64,000 nucleotides of DNA from Fratercula arctica. Lineage: Eukaryota; Chordata; Aves; Charadriiformes; Alcidae. Every line of letters starts with the position of its first letter. The stretch's first letter is position 1. This document shows, piece after piece, positions 35,601 through 48,183 of this stretch. The notes below the pieces were generated by a model that made no database searches, was not told the DNA's origin, and was given only the letters and a program-made list of their open reading frames with translations. Made by a program: the position numbers and the translations under genes. The stretch spans positions 47,767,389-47,831,388 of the forward strand of contig CANTUZ010000005.1 in NCBI GenBank assembly GCA_947846985.1, read 5' to 3'.

Positions 35601-36866
35601 ATCTTTAAGGTTTAAAATTATCTGGCTTTACCAAAACCAACCATTGAAGCAACGGTATGGTCCACAATGCATAACTGAAATTGCTGCGGATTGGCATCAC
35701 ATAAATAAACACCACACAATTATACTTACAGTCTGGGGTTAATGACAAGTCTGAACCAGGAATATATTATTTTAGACAGAGCTACTCAATATAATTTCTC
35801 AGGAATGTCTGCTTTGTGCGGCATTTCGGTATTTTGGTTGACTTTTATTTGGAAGTGGAATTCTGGTTTCAGCTCAGCCCCGGGCTTGTTCATTCTGAAC
35901 CCCAGTCCTCTGGCCAGGAATTCTGCTCCCATGCACTGCTTCCAGCTCAGTGCTTTTTGACTCCTTCCCACTAATTCCAGGTGTCGTAACACTCTGTCAC
36001 ACAGAGTTTGCTTCCTTTTCTGTGGTGTCCTTATTATAGCTACTTTTCAGATATGAATCAGTCCTCACACAAGCTTTTTCTATGCTGGCTTAAAGGACTT
36101 CCTGCCTTTTAGTCTTTCTTATAATTCAATTCTTCTTGGTTCTACAATCACATTTTAATTCCTTCCAAATGACCCATACCTTTTTGATAATGCAGTGATT
36201 AGGAGTTGATAATTTCAGATGAGTTTCATGCCAGACAGTACGGCACTTTGCTGGACGAGACTATTATTGAAGCATTGGCAGCTTCTAAGGGTTTCACAGG
36301 TAACCAGCATAGGCTTCAAGTCCCCGTATAGAAGACTGACATGTGTCATAAAAGACAACTCTAGACAAGGCAAAGAGCAGCTAAAGCTGTTTTCCCACAC
36401 CCGAGAGCATACTTGTTGAATCAATAGATTTACTTGTGCGTCATGTCCCCCTCCACACTTCTTTGGATCCTGCCTCCTAGAGAAGACCTGGAATTGCTCA
36501 ACATAATTCCTGTTCCGCTTTCTCTTGTGCGTCCAGTTTCTGAGGGGCTCTGAGGGATTCCCACATCCTTGCTAACACCATCTGTAGCAATGAATCTGCA
36601 TGATCTGCAGATTCCTTAGCAGAGCACTTATATTCTCCATCATATTAATGATTAGCTCCAGCTGTAGTCCTAGCCCTGGCAGTGTTTCTGTGCGAGAACT
36701 CAAACCTAAATAACGAACAGAGGCTATTGATCAGTCACTTTTTTATTCAAAGAACCAAACCTTGATCTTCAGTTTGTCGTCAGAAGAGGGACAATGAAGA
36801 AAAAAGTTGGGTTTTTTTGGTGATGTATTGCTCTTTACAAAAGAAAAATGTGCAATTAGCACAAAA

Positions 36867-36888
36867 AACCAACCAACCAACCAAAACC
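36867..36888. repeat. (AACC)n simple repeat
   Basis: ACCAACCAACCAACCAA run, about five units. Confidence 0.85.
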
Positions 36889-38563
36889 TAGTAAAGAAAC
36901 AAATTAGAAAAGTCAAAACATTGTAACTTCTAAAAATAAACGTTGAAGCAAAATTGATTTTCATTTCAGAATCAGATTTCAAGGCCAAATTTAGTGAAAC
37001 ATAATTTAGTAATTAAACCAGCACTTGTAATGACGTATAATCCAGTGATTGTGTGGGCTGAGGGAGGGGAATGGAAGTGATGAAACTGCAACTTTAATTT
37101 GGACAACTCTAGTAATGAACTTCTGATTGCCTTGAAAAAAACAACAAATTCCTTTCTTTTATCAGGAGAAGCCATCTGATTTGTCTGCTGCCCTTAGGTG
37201 AAGAATGGACGGATCAAAGGTTTTACATGATGCTTCCAGCCTGCAGAACAATGTTATGCTGATTGCAAAGGAATCCATGTGATGGGGTAAGGTGGCGAGC
37301 TGTTGGAGCGGTGCCTGGGGTTATCTTTGGTCTCTCTGCCCTCTGAAGGGAGACATGCCATCACACGGTGCTGCCCCAGCTGCACACGTATAGCACTGGG
37401 GAGGTCTCCTGTCTGCCTCTCCTTGTGACAGATTGTGCAATGCCAGCCGGCTCCCCTGCTTGGTTTCACCTGTGAGAAAGGATCTCCTCTCACCAACCGG
37501 TAGCTTTTGGTCACGTTAACTCTGCCACAGCAGCCACCTTCGTGAACGTTTGTTTAGCGATTTAACTAAGGGAATCGAAACATCATCCCATGTCTGCTTC
37601 TCAGCTGAGTGCATGGGAGCTGACTGTGTGTGCTGTAAGTGAAAAGCACCACATCTCTGCCTTTACGGTACACAGATCTACCTGATAGAGAGTCCATTGG
37701 TAATCCTAGTCGTTGGCTCTTGCCCTGGAACAAATATGCTCCCGTACAAGATCATCATCATCAGCTAACACACTTCACTGACTTCTTTTTTCCTTTTCAT
37801 AAAGGCTGTCTATACTGCCTATCTCCATACCTTTGCTAGTTATTCACTTATTGGCTTTCCACCTGTCCTCTCGGTGGGATTTTTGCTATTTCAATGGGAG
37901 CCTCGAGAAGATGGTTTCAGTCTTACTGTGTTTTTTTCTGAATGCCAGTTCCCTGCGCAATATGAGCCTGGCTGTGAATTACAGCCATTGACCAGGTTAG
38001 CATATGGCTTTGCTTCCTCTTCTTTGTAGCTCCTCTAAAGTACATCACTGTCATCCCTCCTGGGCAGGTGAGTTTGGACACCTTCCCTGCTACTTCTGGC
38101 TTTATCTGGATGCACAGAAAAGTACTTTAGGAAAAGTTAAAGCACAGCCCTTGCAGCCGCTGTCTTGTTTTAAGAAAGCTGCTATCTGGGCAGACAGTAG
38201 TGACTAAATATTGACATTGGAAAGATTGCCTGATAATAAACTTTGAACTATTTAGTAACAAAGGATCTCCTTGTTGCTCTCAGAGCCTTTTGCCAAGTAG
38301 AACATTTGGATCCAAGGAAGAGTCCATTGATCTTTAACAGCTTTGACCACCACAACCAATGCAGCATGGGTTCCTGGGCACAGCAGGACAGCCACCAAAT
38401 TCGGTTTGCTCGTTGTCTGTTGTGAGCACATTAGCAAAACCCAACAGGTCTCAGACAGACAGACTGGGGGCCACGGTCTGGCCTGAGGGCCAGGGGGTCC
38501 GGACTGGACCAGCAGGGCCTGCCACCCCCTCGGGTGGAATAGTGGTGCTGCAGCAGAGCTGGG

Positions 38564-38593
38564 GACAACAGGGCAAGTGACAACAGGGCAAGT
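38564..38593. repeat. 15-bp tandem duplication
   Basis: GACAACAGGGCAAGT twice, exact, in a GC-rich intergenic stretch. Confidence 0.9.
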
Positions 38594-41500
38594 GACTGGA
38601 CTAGCAGGTTTGCTGCAAGGGAGGCTGGAGAAGCACTGGCAGAGCTGCAGTGTGTAGGGGAAGAAGGGTGGGAGGCTGAAGGCTTCTCTGCCCCATGCTG
38701 GCAGAGAGTCCCTGGGATCTGTCACAGGAGCCACCACCCCCTTCATCCTCTTTCAGCTTCCGAGGGCTGCCCGTTCCTCAAGAAGCAGAAGGTTGCCTCT
38801 TTCTTTGTGCTGTTATAGGGGTCCTGGTATCAGCATGTACAAATGTGCCATAAATTGTTATGGATTTACCCTTCCAGCACTCCCTTCTGGAAAGGGAATA
38901 AGCTTTTTTCCCCCTGTTTCACAGCAGGAGGAGCTGAATGTGTAAACACATGCGTGCACCCCTCTCCCCCTCCCATTACTGATTTGTGACGGGTCACCCA
39001 GGAACTGCAGGATTTTCCACCACAGGGCCTGGAAGGATCACGGAGGAGTTGGGTGCCAGTCTGGTACCTTCACTATTCCCTTAGGGAAGAGGGGACTTAA
39101 CAGGGAACCCAGGATGGCTGCTACCTGAACCATGACCGCTCTATCCGTGGTGCTTCCCAGGGGAGCTGTGCCTACATTAACCTTGGCTTACAGCTCTGAT
39201 TACATTAAAGAAAAAGCTTCCAAGGGGGCCTCTCTTTTCCACTCATCTGCAGTGACTCTGCCATTAGTTATTGAACACACTAAAGGGACATTGCCACATT
39301 ACTTACAATGACCATTTTTTAAGCACTTACCGGTGTTCTCTCTGTTGCTTGATGAACGTATACCTCTCCTTAGAGAACCTGCAGTTGAAATAAATCAGAG
39401 AGGCTGCCTTGAGATCTTCTGCTGGACACAAAAGCCTAGCTATGTTTTTGTATTATTTCATTTATTTTAGATTTATGTAGTTAGCTGATACAAGTATGCA
39501 TGGTTAAACTTTGATCTGAGGGCTTTCAAGTCTAGCCTTTTGGCTTTTGGCTTTGGATTCATCTTTTCATTCAATTCTGCTCAGTGGACTCAGCTTTGGC
39601 CCTAAGTTCACAGGCTTTATGCAGGAAAACCATTTATTTGTACTGGAAGATTTGAACTGCAGCTCTGGTTTCTTACAGAGATGGTTCTGTTGTGGATCTG
39701 CAAATGATACAGTGTGAGTTCAGCAGCAAATCAAGGTCAAGGCACTCTGAGAAAGCTTCTCATAAAGGTCTGCTCCCATCCTTTACATATGTATCAGCCT
39801 TCTCTCTCTGATAAGGAATGTCATAAACAGGATCTGTAAGGATATTTGTATTCCTCCTTTAAATAAGCAAATTCTTTTTGTAGGAAATTGAAGAATTGGG
39901 CAATGTGGAATATTCAAAGTGGTTGGTTTCTGCAAAGGAGAGAAGGGTGGAGTATTTATCACTTTCGTTATTCTGATAATCTTTTCTGATCTAGAAGAGA
40001 GAGAGGCCCATGTGTTACTCATTTTGGACCATCATAAAAAAGAGAAGAGAATGCAGAGTTCGTCTCTCCAAGAATTTATGGGGGCCATAGAAGCAGCCTC
40101 TGTGACCTGCCATTGGGTGAATTATGGCTGTACCCTCGGACCATTGCAATTCTGTTATCTTGAGGTCTGATGAAGAAACAAGCACTAAGGTGCTGATTTA
40201 TGCGATGACATAACTAAAAAAAAAAAAAAGTAAAAAACAAATAGAAAAAAAAAAGTATGTATCAAATGATCAAGTCAACCTTTGTACCCAATTAACCAGG
40301 AAAACTTTGTCATTTTTTGCCTAATCATGCAACTAACTGGGCTGCAGTCTTGATGACCTACCAGTCCTCACAGGAGCAGGATCACATGCCTCTCTGCTGA
40401 TGGGTGAACTTGATTAAAGCACAGACTGAAACTAATGAGGATGCTCTCTGCTGTCATTGAAGGCAGCTGGCCCACATTATGAACTGTTATGAGACAATGG
40501 TATCTTTTCCGCACTCCAGTGTATGGTTGCTGTAGCAGATGGTTTGACTGCTATCCTAGGGTGATTTAGAGTAGCCTTTCATTAAGCAGTATTTTCACTT
40601 AAATTCCTCACACTCTGCTGCTTACACATACATCTTTGCTATCAACCAGTTGCTAGGGATAACAAACCAAGCCTAGGAAAAGGGAAGCAGTGGTGTTTCT
40701 CCAGTGTGATAGTCAGGCACTGCCACACTGTGAGTGCATTTCCCCGCGTATCACATCAGAATGGGTCATTCCCTGCAGGCATCTCTCCTGTCCCAGCTCA
40801 GGTTCCTGCAGGTGGTCAAGGGGCTCCGTCAACTCTCGCCAGGGCTCCTCCTGCCGTATGCCATTGAAGCTTCCAAGGACTTGCAGGTCTTCTTTCTGGT
40901 GGCAGGAACTGCAGCTGGGAATGAAGATGTGAGTACGTTTGGAGCCAGTATGTTGGTTGTGTGTCCCTCTGTTAAGTAAAACTGGAGAGGTCGGGGGAAC
41001 ACCAGGCTGATCCTTACACTGAATAACTATCTGGATTTGCAGGCCTCCACTTGTGTCTAAATGTGCTCACCTGGCCAGGTGTGGAGGGGAGTGACAGAAA
41101 AGCTGGGGAGGAAATGGGACACTGCCATGTCTTTACCTTCAGCTTGGGAGTAGCTTCTTCTCATCTGCCTTCCTTGCCCCTCACCTTTCCTTATGTTGGA
41201 GGGCATGGGGAAGGAGGCCTGCTCCTAACTGAGATCTGGGCTCTGCACCCTGTCCTACCCATCAGCAGTGCCACGGGACGGAGCAGTGGTGACAGGCCAT
41301 CATGTGCTGGCAATGCAGCAGGAGGAAGGGCTGGCAATATTTACTGCCTCATTTAGCCTTATGATCACTCTGAATTTCTGATTTTGACAGAGGCAAAGAT
41401 CATTGCCATGTTTGGAAGCAATCCGGTTCTGTGGCAACAGAGGCAAAAGGTTTTTCTCCTTTCTCATGACATGCCAGAGATCTGGTTTAGAAGATCAAGC

Positions 41501-41595
41501 TACAAATTTTGCAGCTTTGGGTGAAGAAAGTCCATCTGAGCTCTTTCTTACCTAGTATACTACTTGGCATTGCTGCAGAGTACAGCATTATAAGG

Positions 41596-41611
41596 TGTGT
41601 GTGTGTGTGTG
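41596..41611. repeat. (GT)n microsatellite
   Basis: GTGTGTGTGTGTGTGT, eight units. Confidence 0.85.
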
Positions 41612-44600
41612 GCACCACACTTTGCAGACACCGGTGTTTCTTTGCCTTGTCTTTTCTTGGTCTGTGACATGAGAAGGGGGTCTGGGAGCTTCCTCCCAGT
41701 GTCCATTAGTATGACCCAGAAGGCACTGTGTATTCCATTGTGGTTGGAACAACCCCACCAGGATTTTCAGGATGTTTAGGCCATCTACATTGCTGTTTTC
41801 AACAAAGAAATAGCCTCTGAATCTAATCATAGTGCGGTTTCTGTGCCCCATCATTTCTGTGTCCTAATCTGTGCAGAGCTAGCCAAACTGGGAAAAGAAG
41901 TTGTAGGCAGCCATCTCTCCTACACACCTTGCCATGCAACTGTTCAAGATTACACAACTGTTCCTGTTGTAGAGACAGGAGACGACCTTTCCCTCCTACT
42001 GTCTCTTACCAAGTGTGTCTCAACTTTGAACAGAAATTTTGACACAAGATTCATGTATTTTGCCACAATTTAGGTGAAATGCAGAATTTAAACTTTGTTG
42101 GAACAAAAAGTCTTTCTCTCCTAAATCATAGCTTTGGAGTGATTTAATCTTAATCACATATTTTTGTCTGATAATGCCATGAAACCTCTTCAGTGGAATT
42201 GGTATTTCAGAGGAGTTAGGCTGTATGGACAGCAAGAAGAGCCTGGCACTGACTGAGATGATGTAAACTGTTGCTGATATGATAGGTATATGTCATGCTG
42301 GGGACATCCAAGGTGTACTGGCTTGAGTGTTGAGGGTTTTTGATATGTAACTAGTGGTGTGAAAGAAGATGTTGGATGGTGAAGGCAACTTGGATGGGAA
42401 AATAATGAGTTTTAATATGACTATGTTAGGCTTAGGCTCATATGAAGTCTCTTGGGAGAAGACATCAGTGTCAAGCTGAGATTTCACATTGTAAGAAGGC
42501 AGATCAGTCGGATGTTGGTATGGGGTCTGTAAACTATTTATGAAATAGGACAGTGGGGATGGATCAGGAAAAGATCAGGTGGAGACAATGGATTCTCATA
42601 TGGTGAGGGTAAGAGAAGATGACCTACAAAATTAACAGATAGAAGAAGTAAGGGGAGAAAGAGGAGGGAAAGGTTTATGAAAGTAGGGGGGGGGATATAA
42701 CTGAGTTTCAAAAGTCACGAATGTGTCCATGAACAAAGGATGGAGCGAGCTGGCCAGTGTAAGCACAGCAGTGCAGTAGAGACAGTGGAAACTGGAGTGG
42801 AAACAACTGAGTCAATTAAAGGAATGTGCAATAAGGGTTTTACTCTTCACCATAATTGTGTCAGATTTCCTCCTACTTTACCTGGGGAAGAGCCTCTGAT
42901 CCACTTTGCAGTTTTGCAGCTGGAAGACAATTTACTCAGGGGTTTTGAGAGGGGCTAGGGAACAGCTGAGGACACAGGGCTTCTAGTCAGGGAGCCCACT
43001 GGGGAGAGGACATTACTCTCTGAAGTATGATTTGGACAACCCTGAGAATGGAGGAAATGACTCAGTAGAGCTACTGAAAGGAGCACACACGGGAGGCCTC
43101 CTCTCAAATTTGGATATAACTTTTTCAGTCCCAGGTAAGAGGAAGGTTCTCCCTTGACTACTTTGGAGACTGAAAGTTGTGTACAAAGCAAGTACAGCCC
43201 TCTGGGGCAAGCACAGGAAATGCCCCTGTGCTTTCCACCACAGGAATGCCTAAATCCTGATGGTGGTGGGTATCTCAAGATCATTTAGATTAGGCCTGAC
43301 TGCAAAGCTGTCAATAACGGTTCTGGCTGGAGTGTGAAGTGTGAAAGACCTATTGCTCTATTTCACATGGGACAACATTGATTCTGGGTACAATTACCTG
43401 TCAAACTTGACCAGGATGAGGTCAGATCTCACTATGATTTCAATCTGAAAAGCTAAAAATAGCATATATTTCTGTAGACGGCAAAACCAATTCCCAGTCT
43501 CAACTATTTCAAAGGAAAGCATGGAGGTCAGGTGGGTCACAGCAGTGGAGCAGTAAGGATATCACAAGCATGGACCCGTGCTGGTCTTTGCACTTAACTC
43601 ATTGTCAATAAACTCGATGGAAGGCATCTATCCTGATAGCCGGAGGCTGTTTTCTGAAAAGGCTGTTTTTGTAGAAGGTGTTTGTAAGGTCTTTTTGTCT
43701 CTTGACTGGAATGTCTGGCTACATGATTGCGTGTGGCAACTTTTTTTATCAGAGTGTTGGCTGAAATTTGTTTAGTACGTATGTTACAGAAAATGTTCCA
43801 AAACCAGACAAAAACTTGTGGGTCACAAGCAATCGCTAGAGGTGAATATGAACAGATACATTTCTCAACTCCAGAACTAGAAACTGCGAGTCTCTCTTAT
43901 CTGTAATGATTTCCTCTGCTCTTTCCTCTGTCTCTAGGTCAAGGAACAGAATCAAGCAATGTTGTCTCAGGGAAAACTGTTCCTGTGGTGTTCTTGATGT
44001 TAATAAGAGTACAGAAATCACTACAAAAAGTGACTCACTGTTTGTCAGTAAGAATTACCACTGCTCAGGTACTTGCAGCTTCTGCTGATGGGGGTACCTA
44101 GCAAAAGACTCCAATAAACACAGAGAATAACTAGACGAAGCAGATCAGCTCGCGGCCTGTTCACTGTGATTTCCTACCTGTGCCTCTTTGACGAAGGGAG
44201 GGAATACATGAAAACTCTGACCGAGACTCAAAGGAAGCGTGGAAAGAAAGAACAAGAGGCCAAAAGCTGCTGCTAAACTTCTACTTTACATGACTCAAAA
44301 CAACATTTCCAAAAAAGAAGCTGATTCTCAGGGTTTTACCTAAAAGATGAAGGAAACAAAATTTGTGCAGCATGTGATGACTGCTACAATAGCAACCCAG
44401 GATTAGACCACAGGCCTCTTCTACCCTGTGTCCTCTCTGACAGGGGCCAAAAGAGGCTGCCTAGAAAAGCACATAAGAAAAGGGCAAACATGTATGATAC
44501 TTCCCCTTTGTGTGTTTTGAACTTGGATCCTGCTTGGGTCTTCCCTGTCGTTCTTATACTGGAATTCGGAAGTTGATCCCTAGCCTCCCTAGCCAGTTTC

Positions 44601-44639
44601 CCCAGTACACTCAGTATTTCAGAGACCTCTTTCTTCTCC

Positions 44640-44850
44640 CCTTGCGGTATCTATTTTCCAGGCTGAAGAGTTGTATCTTGCTGGTTCATTCCTTACGCAG
44701 AAGCTCTTCCACACCTTTGATCATCCTTTCTGATCCATCTATGAACTTTTTTTTTCAGTTTGGTGACATCCTTTTTTTTAGACCAGAGAGGCAAGAACTG
44801 CACGTAACATTTAAGGGAAACACAATCTGCTCCCAAACCAGAATTAACTC
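44640..44850 (-). mobile_element. Ancient CR1 fragment
   Basis: TTCCAGGCTGAAGAG, CTCTTCCACACCTTTGATCATCCTTTCTGATCC and CAAGAACTGCACGTAACATT match the minus-oriented CR1 ORF2/3' end in order, heavily mutated. Confidence 0.6.
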
Positions 44851-46779
44851 ACACAAAAGCAGATGCTGCTCTGGCTGTTATGTTGCTAGTTTGCTTCTCG
44901 CACTGCAGTGAAAAGCACAACAGCTTTTTTGTGAGTCTTCCTCTCTTTCTCTGAAAGTTTCTTCTGCAGTGACAAGTGGTATCTGTGGTTTGGGAGGCAG
45001 TGGGAGGAGGAACGCAGCCAGGTGGAAGACACAGCCTCCAAGCCCTGCTGCAAATCCAGAAGGACTGCTTGCCTCCTTGGGCTTTCTCCCACAACACTAC
45101 CTCCTAAAGACCTGTTGTAGGTTATTTTTTTTTCAGAATGCTTAATACCACACAGTGCTGTACGTGCTCCGACATGGCTCCCATGGAATTTTGCTGCAGA
45201 TGTGAGCACTCAACTCTTGTCTGAATCAGACCACTAGGTACCAGGTTGGGTGTACAGAAAATAAGAAAGAAACATGCAATTATTGTGTATTTTTCCAGAT
45301 GCTTAAACCACAAGATCAGCCAGTGATCTGGAATCTTATTTTTCTTTATCTACTCCTTCATTGAAAGGGGGACACACATAAAACCGAGCTGCTTTCAGTA
45401 TATAACCCTGATTCATTCCCCAAAAGAGTGCAGCTTATCAGCAGACTATTCAGAGATCATTTGGAAATAAAATGGCATGTCATCCTGTACATAAAGATTT
45501 AAAGGCAAAGCTGACATGGAAGCGGATAGAACCAAGGCTTTAAAGGCAACTATAATTTCTGAATTTCCTGGCTTTGCAGCCTTAACATAGCTAGACATAC
45601 AATTTTAGCAAAAAGTATGAGATCCCAATGCTTTTGTCTGCCAAATATCCTTTACAGCATTGCATTGCAAAAAATTGAAAACTCTAGCTGGCATGTTAAG
45701 CAACTCTTAAAAGAAACTGTAAGAAAAACATTGTCACCTCTAGGAGGCAGCATTTTATTGCAAATACACAATGTATAATTTGGTGTCTAACACCTCAGAA
45801 GGTTTTGAGGCTTCTCAAATCTCCTGTGATTATATATATATAAAAAAAATCTAGTAGAAAAGAAATAAGCATACACTTGCAGTGGAACTACCTGTGCAAA
45901 AAATAAGCTCTGCTTCTCCAGCCAGCAAGAGCTCAGTGGAAACTGAGATAGTCAGGCACAAAATGCGCCCTGCTTTCCTGGGTTTTCAATAGGAAGTTAG
46001 CAGAGCTGGGTGGAAAAGCAGAATATCTGGGTTGTTCATCTGCTCTCAGCAAGATACCCTTCCCCATTAAGGAAAACGTTTGCTCATTTGCTTAACTTCA
46101 CCTGCTAATTGGAATGTACCCTTGTCTTGCTACTGTACTGATCAACATATTTTCAGTGGCATGTGCAGTGATTTATTTTTCTTTGTTTCCCCAAATCTGT
46201 CCTGAGCTGGAGCTGACACTTTCTTTCTCAATCTCCGTTACTGAGGTGCTCAGACCTCGCACAGACCTAAAGCAGTTCACCTGGAGAAGCACAGACATTG
46301 TTTTTCTGCTGGGCTTTGTGGTGTGATGTGACTTGCTATAGCACAGCTGCCTTTCCCTTTGCAGATGGCCCTTTGGTGCTCTCAGAGGAACTGTGATTTT
46401 TTGAAAAACTGCCTCACACATTAATACTCTTGTAACACCCCAAGCGGATCCCATGCAAACGTGAAATAACAGACGACACCACATTGGTGGTGTCATTCGT
46501 GGTTAAACATCAGTTTAACTTGTAACTGAATGAAAATAGATCCCGCAAAAACAGCACAACACTAGTTTTGATTTCAAAACTACCCACGATGGAGAACCCT
46601 CAACAATCCTGCAGAAATTGCTCCCACTGAAATTGTGACCATTGTTGGAAATCTGCAACATGTTTCTACTCTAAGTTTGTCTGGCACCAGCTTCTGGCCA
46701 TTAGCTCCTGGTAACACGTTGTTTTCTCAACAGAAAAGGACCTCTATTATCAAAGATTTATTCCCCAGCTGGTTACTTA

Positions 46780-47000
46780 CGGATTTTGACTGAGTCACCC
46801 CTCAGCCTTTCCATCGATAAACAGGCTGACCTCCTTGAATCACACTCTGATCCACTGCCTTCCACCCCCTTATTCATTCATGTGTCTCTTTTCTGAATTC
46901 CCTCTAATTTGCCCAGCAAGTTGGTGCTCTGCCCAGCAGAGCAGAGTGCAGCATTGTTATACAGCAGTCACACCAATGCCCAATTCACGTTCCAAACCCT
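46780..47000 (-). mobile_element. Ancient CR1/L3-like fragment
   Basis: GAGTCACCCCTCAGCCTTTCC, GCTGACCTCCTTGAATCAC and GCATTGTTATACAGCAGTCACACCAATGCC follow the order of an old CR1/L3-type LINE. It explains part of a long open frame here, which is therefore not a gene. Confidence 0.55.
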
Positions 47001-47128
47001 TCCTATTCCTGCCCAATATTTTTCCTCTTACCCTCCTGTGGATCACACCACCTTTCATGATCACTTCCGCTTTTTGGCTCCTCTCCCCACTTCCTAGTGT
47101 TGAGACTCCCATCCTCTGGGAGTATTCA

Positions 47129-47560
47129 CAGAATCATAGAATAGTTACAGTTGGAAGGGACCTTGAAGATCACCTAGTTCCAACCCCCTGCCATGGGCAG
47201 GGACACCTCCCACTAGACCAGGTTGCTCAAAGCCCCATCCAACCTGGTCTTGAACACTTCCAGGGATGGGGCATCCACAATTTGTCTGGGCAACCTGTTT
47301 CAGTGTCTCATTACCCTCACAGTAAAGAATTTCTTTTTAATATCTAATCTAAATCTACCTTCTTTCAGTTTAAAACCATTACCTCTCATCCTATCGCTAC
47401 ATTCCCTCTCCAGCTTTCCTGTATGTCCCCTTTAAGTATTGGAAGGTGGCTACAAGATCTCCCCTGAGCCTTCTCTCCTCCAGGCTGAACAACCCCAACT
47501 CTCTCAGCCTGTCTTCGTAGGAGAGGTGCTCCAGTCCTCTGATCATCTTCATCCAATGTT
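47129..47560 (-). mobile_element. CR1 LINE 3' end
   Basis: CACAGAATCATAGAATAGTTACAGTTGGAAGGGACC at the left (3' terminus) through [20 protein letters not shown] coding remnants at the right. 5'-truncated. Confidence 0.95.
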
Positions 47561-48143
47561 GCTGCAAGGAATGTAAGAGCTGTACCATAGCCAAGTTTAC
47601 AGTGGTTGCTGGTGATAGGGGGTACACGGCACCATCCGGAAATAGGTACACAGCCAGATTTTTTCCATAGATCTCCTGAATCCCACACATCTTTGTCTCA
47701 GGACAGTGTGGTGTCCTAGCACAGAATCATTTACCATGAGACCTGGACTGCACACATGCAACTAACTAGCTGTACCCTTTTGCATGCTAAACCTTTATCA
47801 TCATGCTGAGGGTGGCAAAGTGGCAAAGGGCTACACATGCAGCTGGCAGGTAGTCCTCTAAGTCTGGAGGTTTCAGGAACTCTATATCCATTAACACCAG
47901 CTGAAGCACCACAGCTTGAAACTCATTTTCTTGAGGTTAATCATTGTATGTCTCCATTTTAGAAAATGATTCTTTGTTTTTCCCCTTGATTTATATCTAC
48001 AGGTCTGTTTCAGTGACAGTGGTGGAGGGGCCAAGCCCACATTCCTCTCACAAATCTTCCTGCTTTTTTTTTTTTTCGTATAAATATGTGGAGACAACTG
48101 CTTTGTCTTAATAGCACTGCAAAAGATTATTTCAGTGGTCTGT

Positions 48144-48183
48144 AATACTTCACCATCTGGAGGAATACTTCACCACTTGGAGG
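48144..48183. repeat. 20-bp tandem duplication
   Basis: AATACTTCACCATCTGGAGG followed by a second copy (AATACTTCACCACTTGGAGG) with two differences. Confidence 0.85.

Larger units (their letters stand above)
32602..44639. other. Intergenic between the divergent genes, left part
   Basis: No recognised gene. Two weak candidates for coding exons are described in the findings (32516-33435 minus; 40780-40930 plus). Short simple repeats and one tandem duplication. Confidence 0.45.

Noticed and set aside
38252..38746. 164-codon minus-strand open frame
   Set aside because: GC-rich, low-complexity composition including a 15-bp duplication; no start context, splice support or family resemblance.
44510..44911. 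133-codon open frame
   Set aside because: Overlaps an ancient CR1 fragment read in antisense.
46835..47347. 170-codon plus-strand open frame
   Set aside because: It runs antisense through an old LINE relic and a CR1 3' end; no protein family fits.
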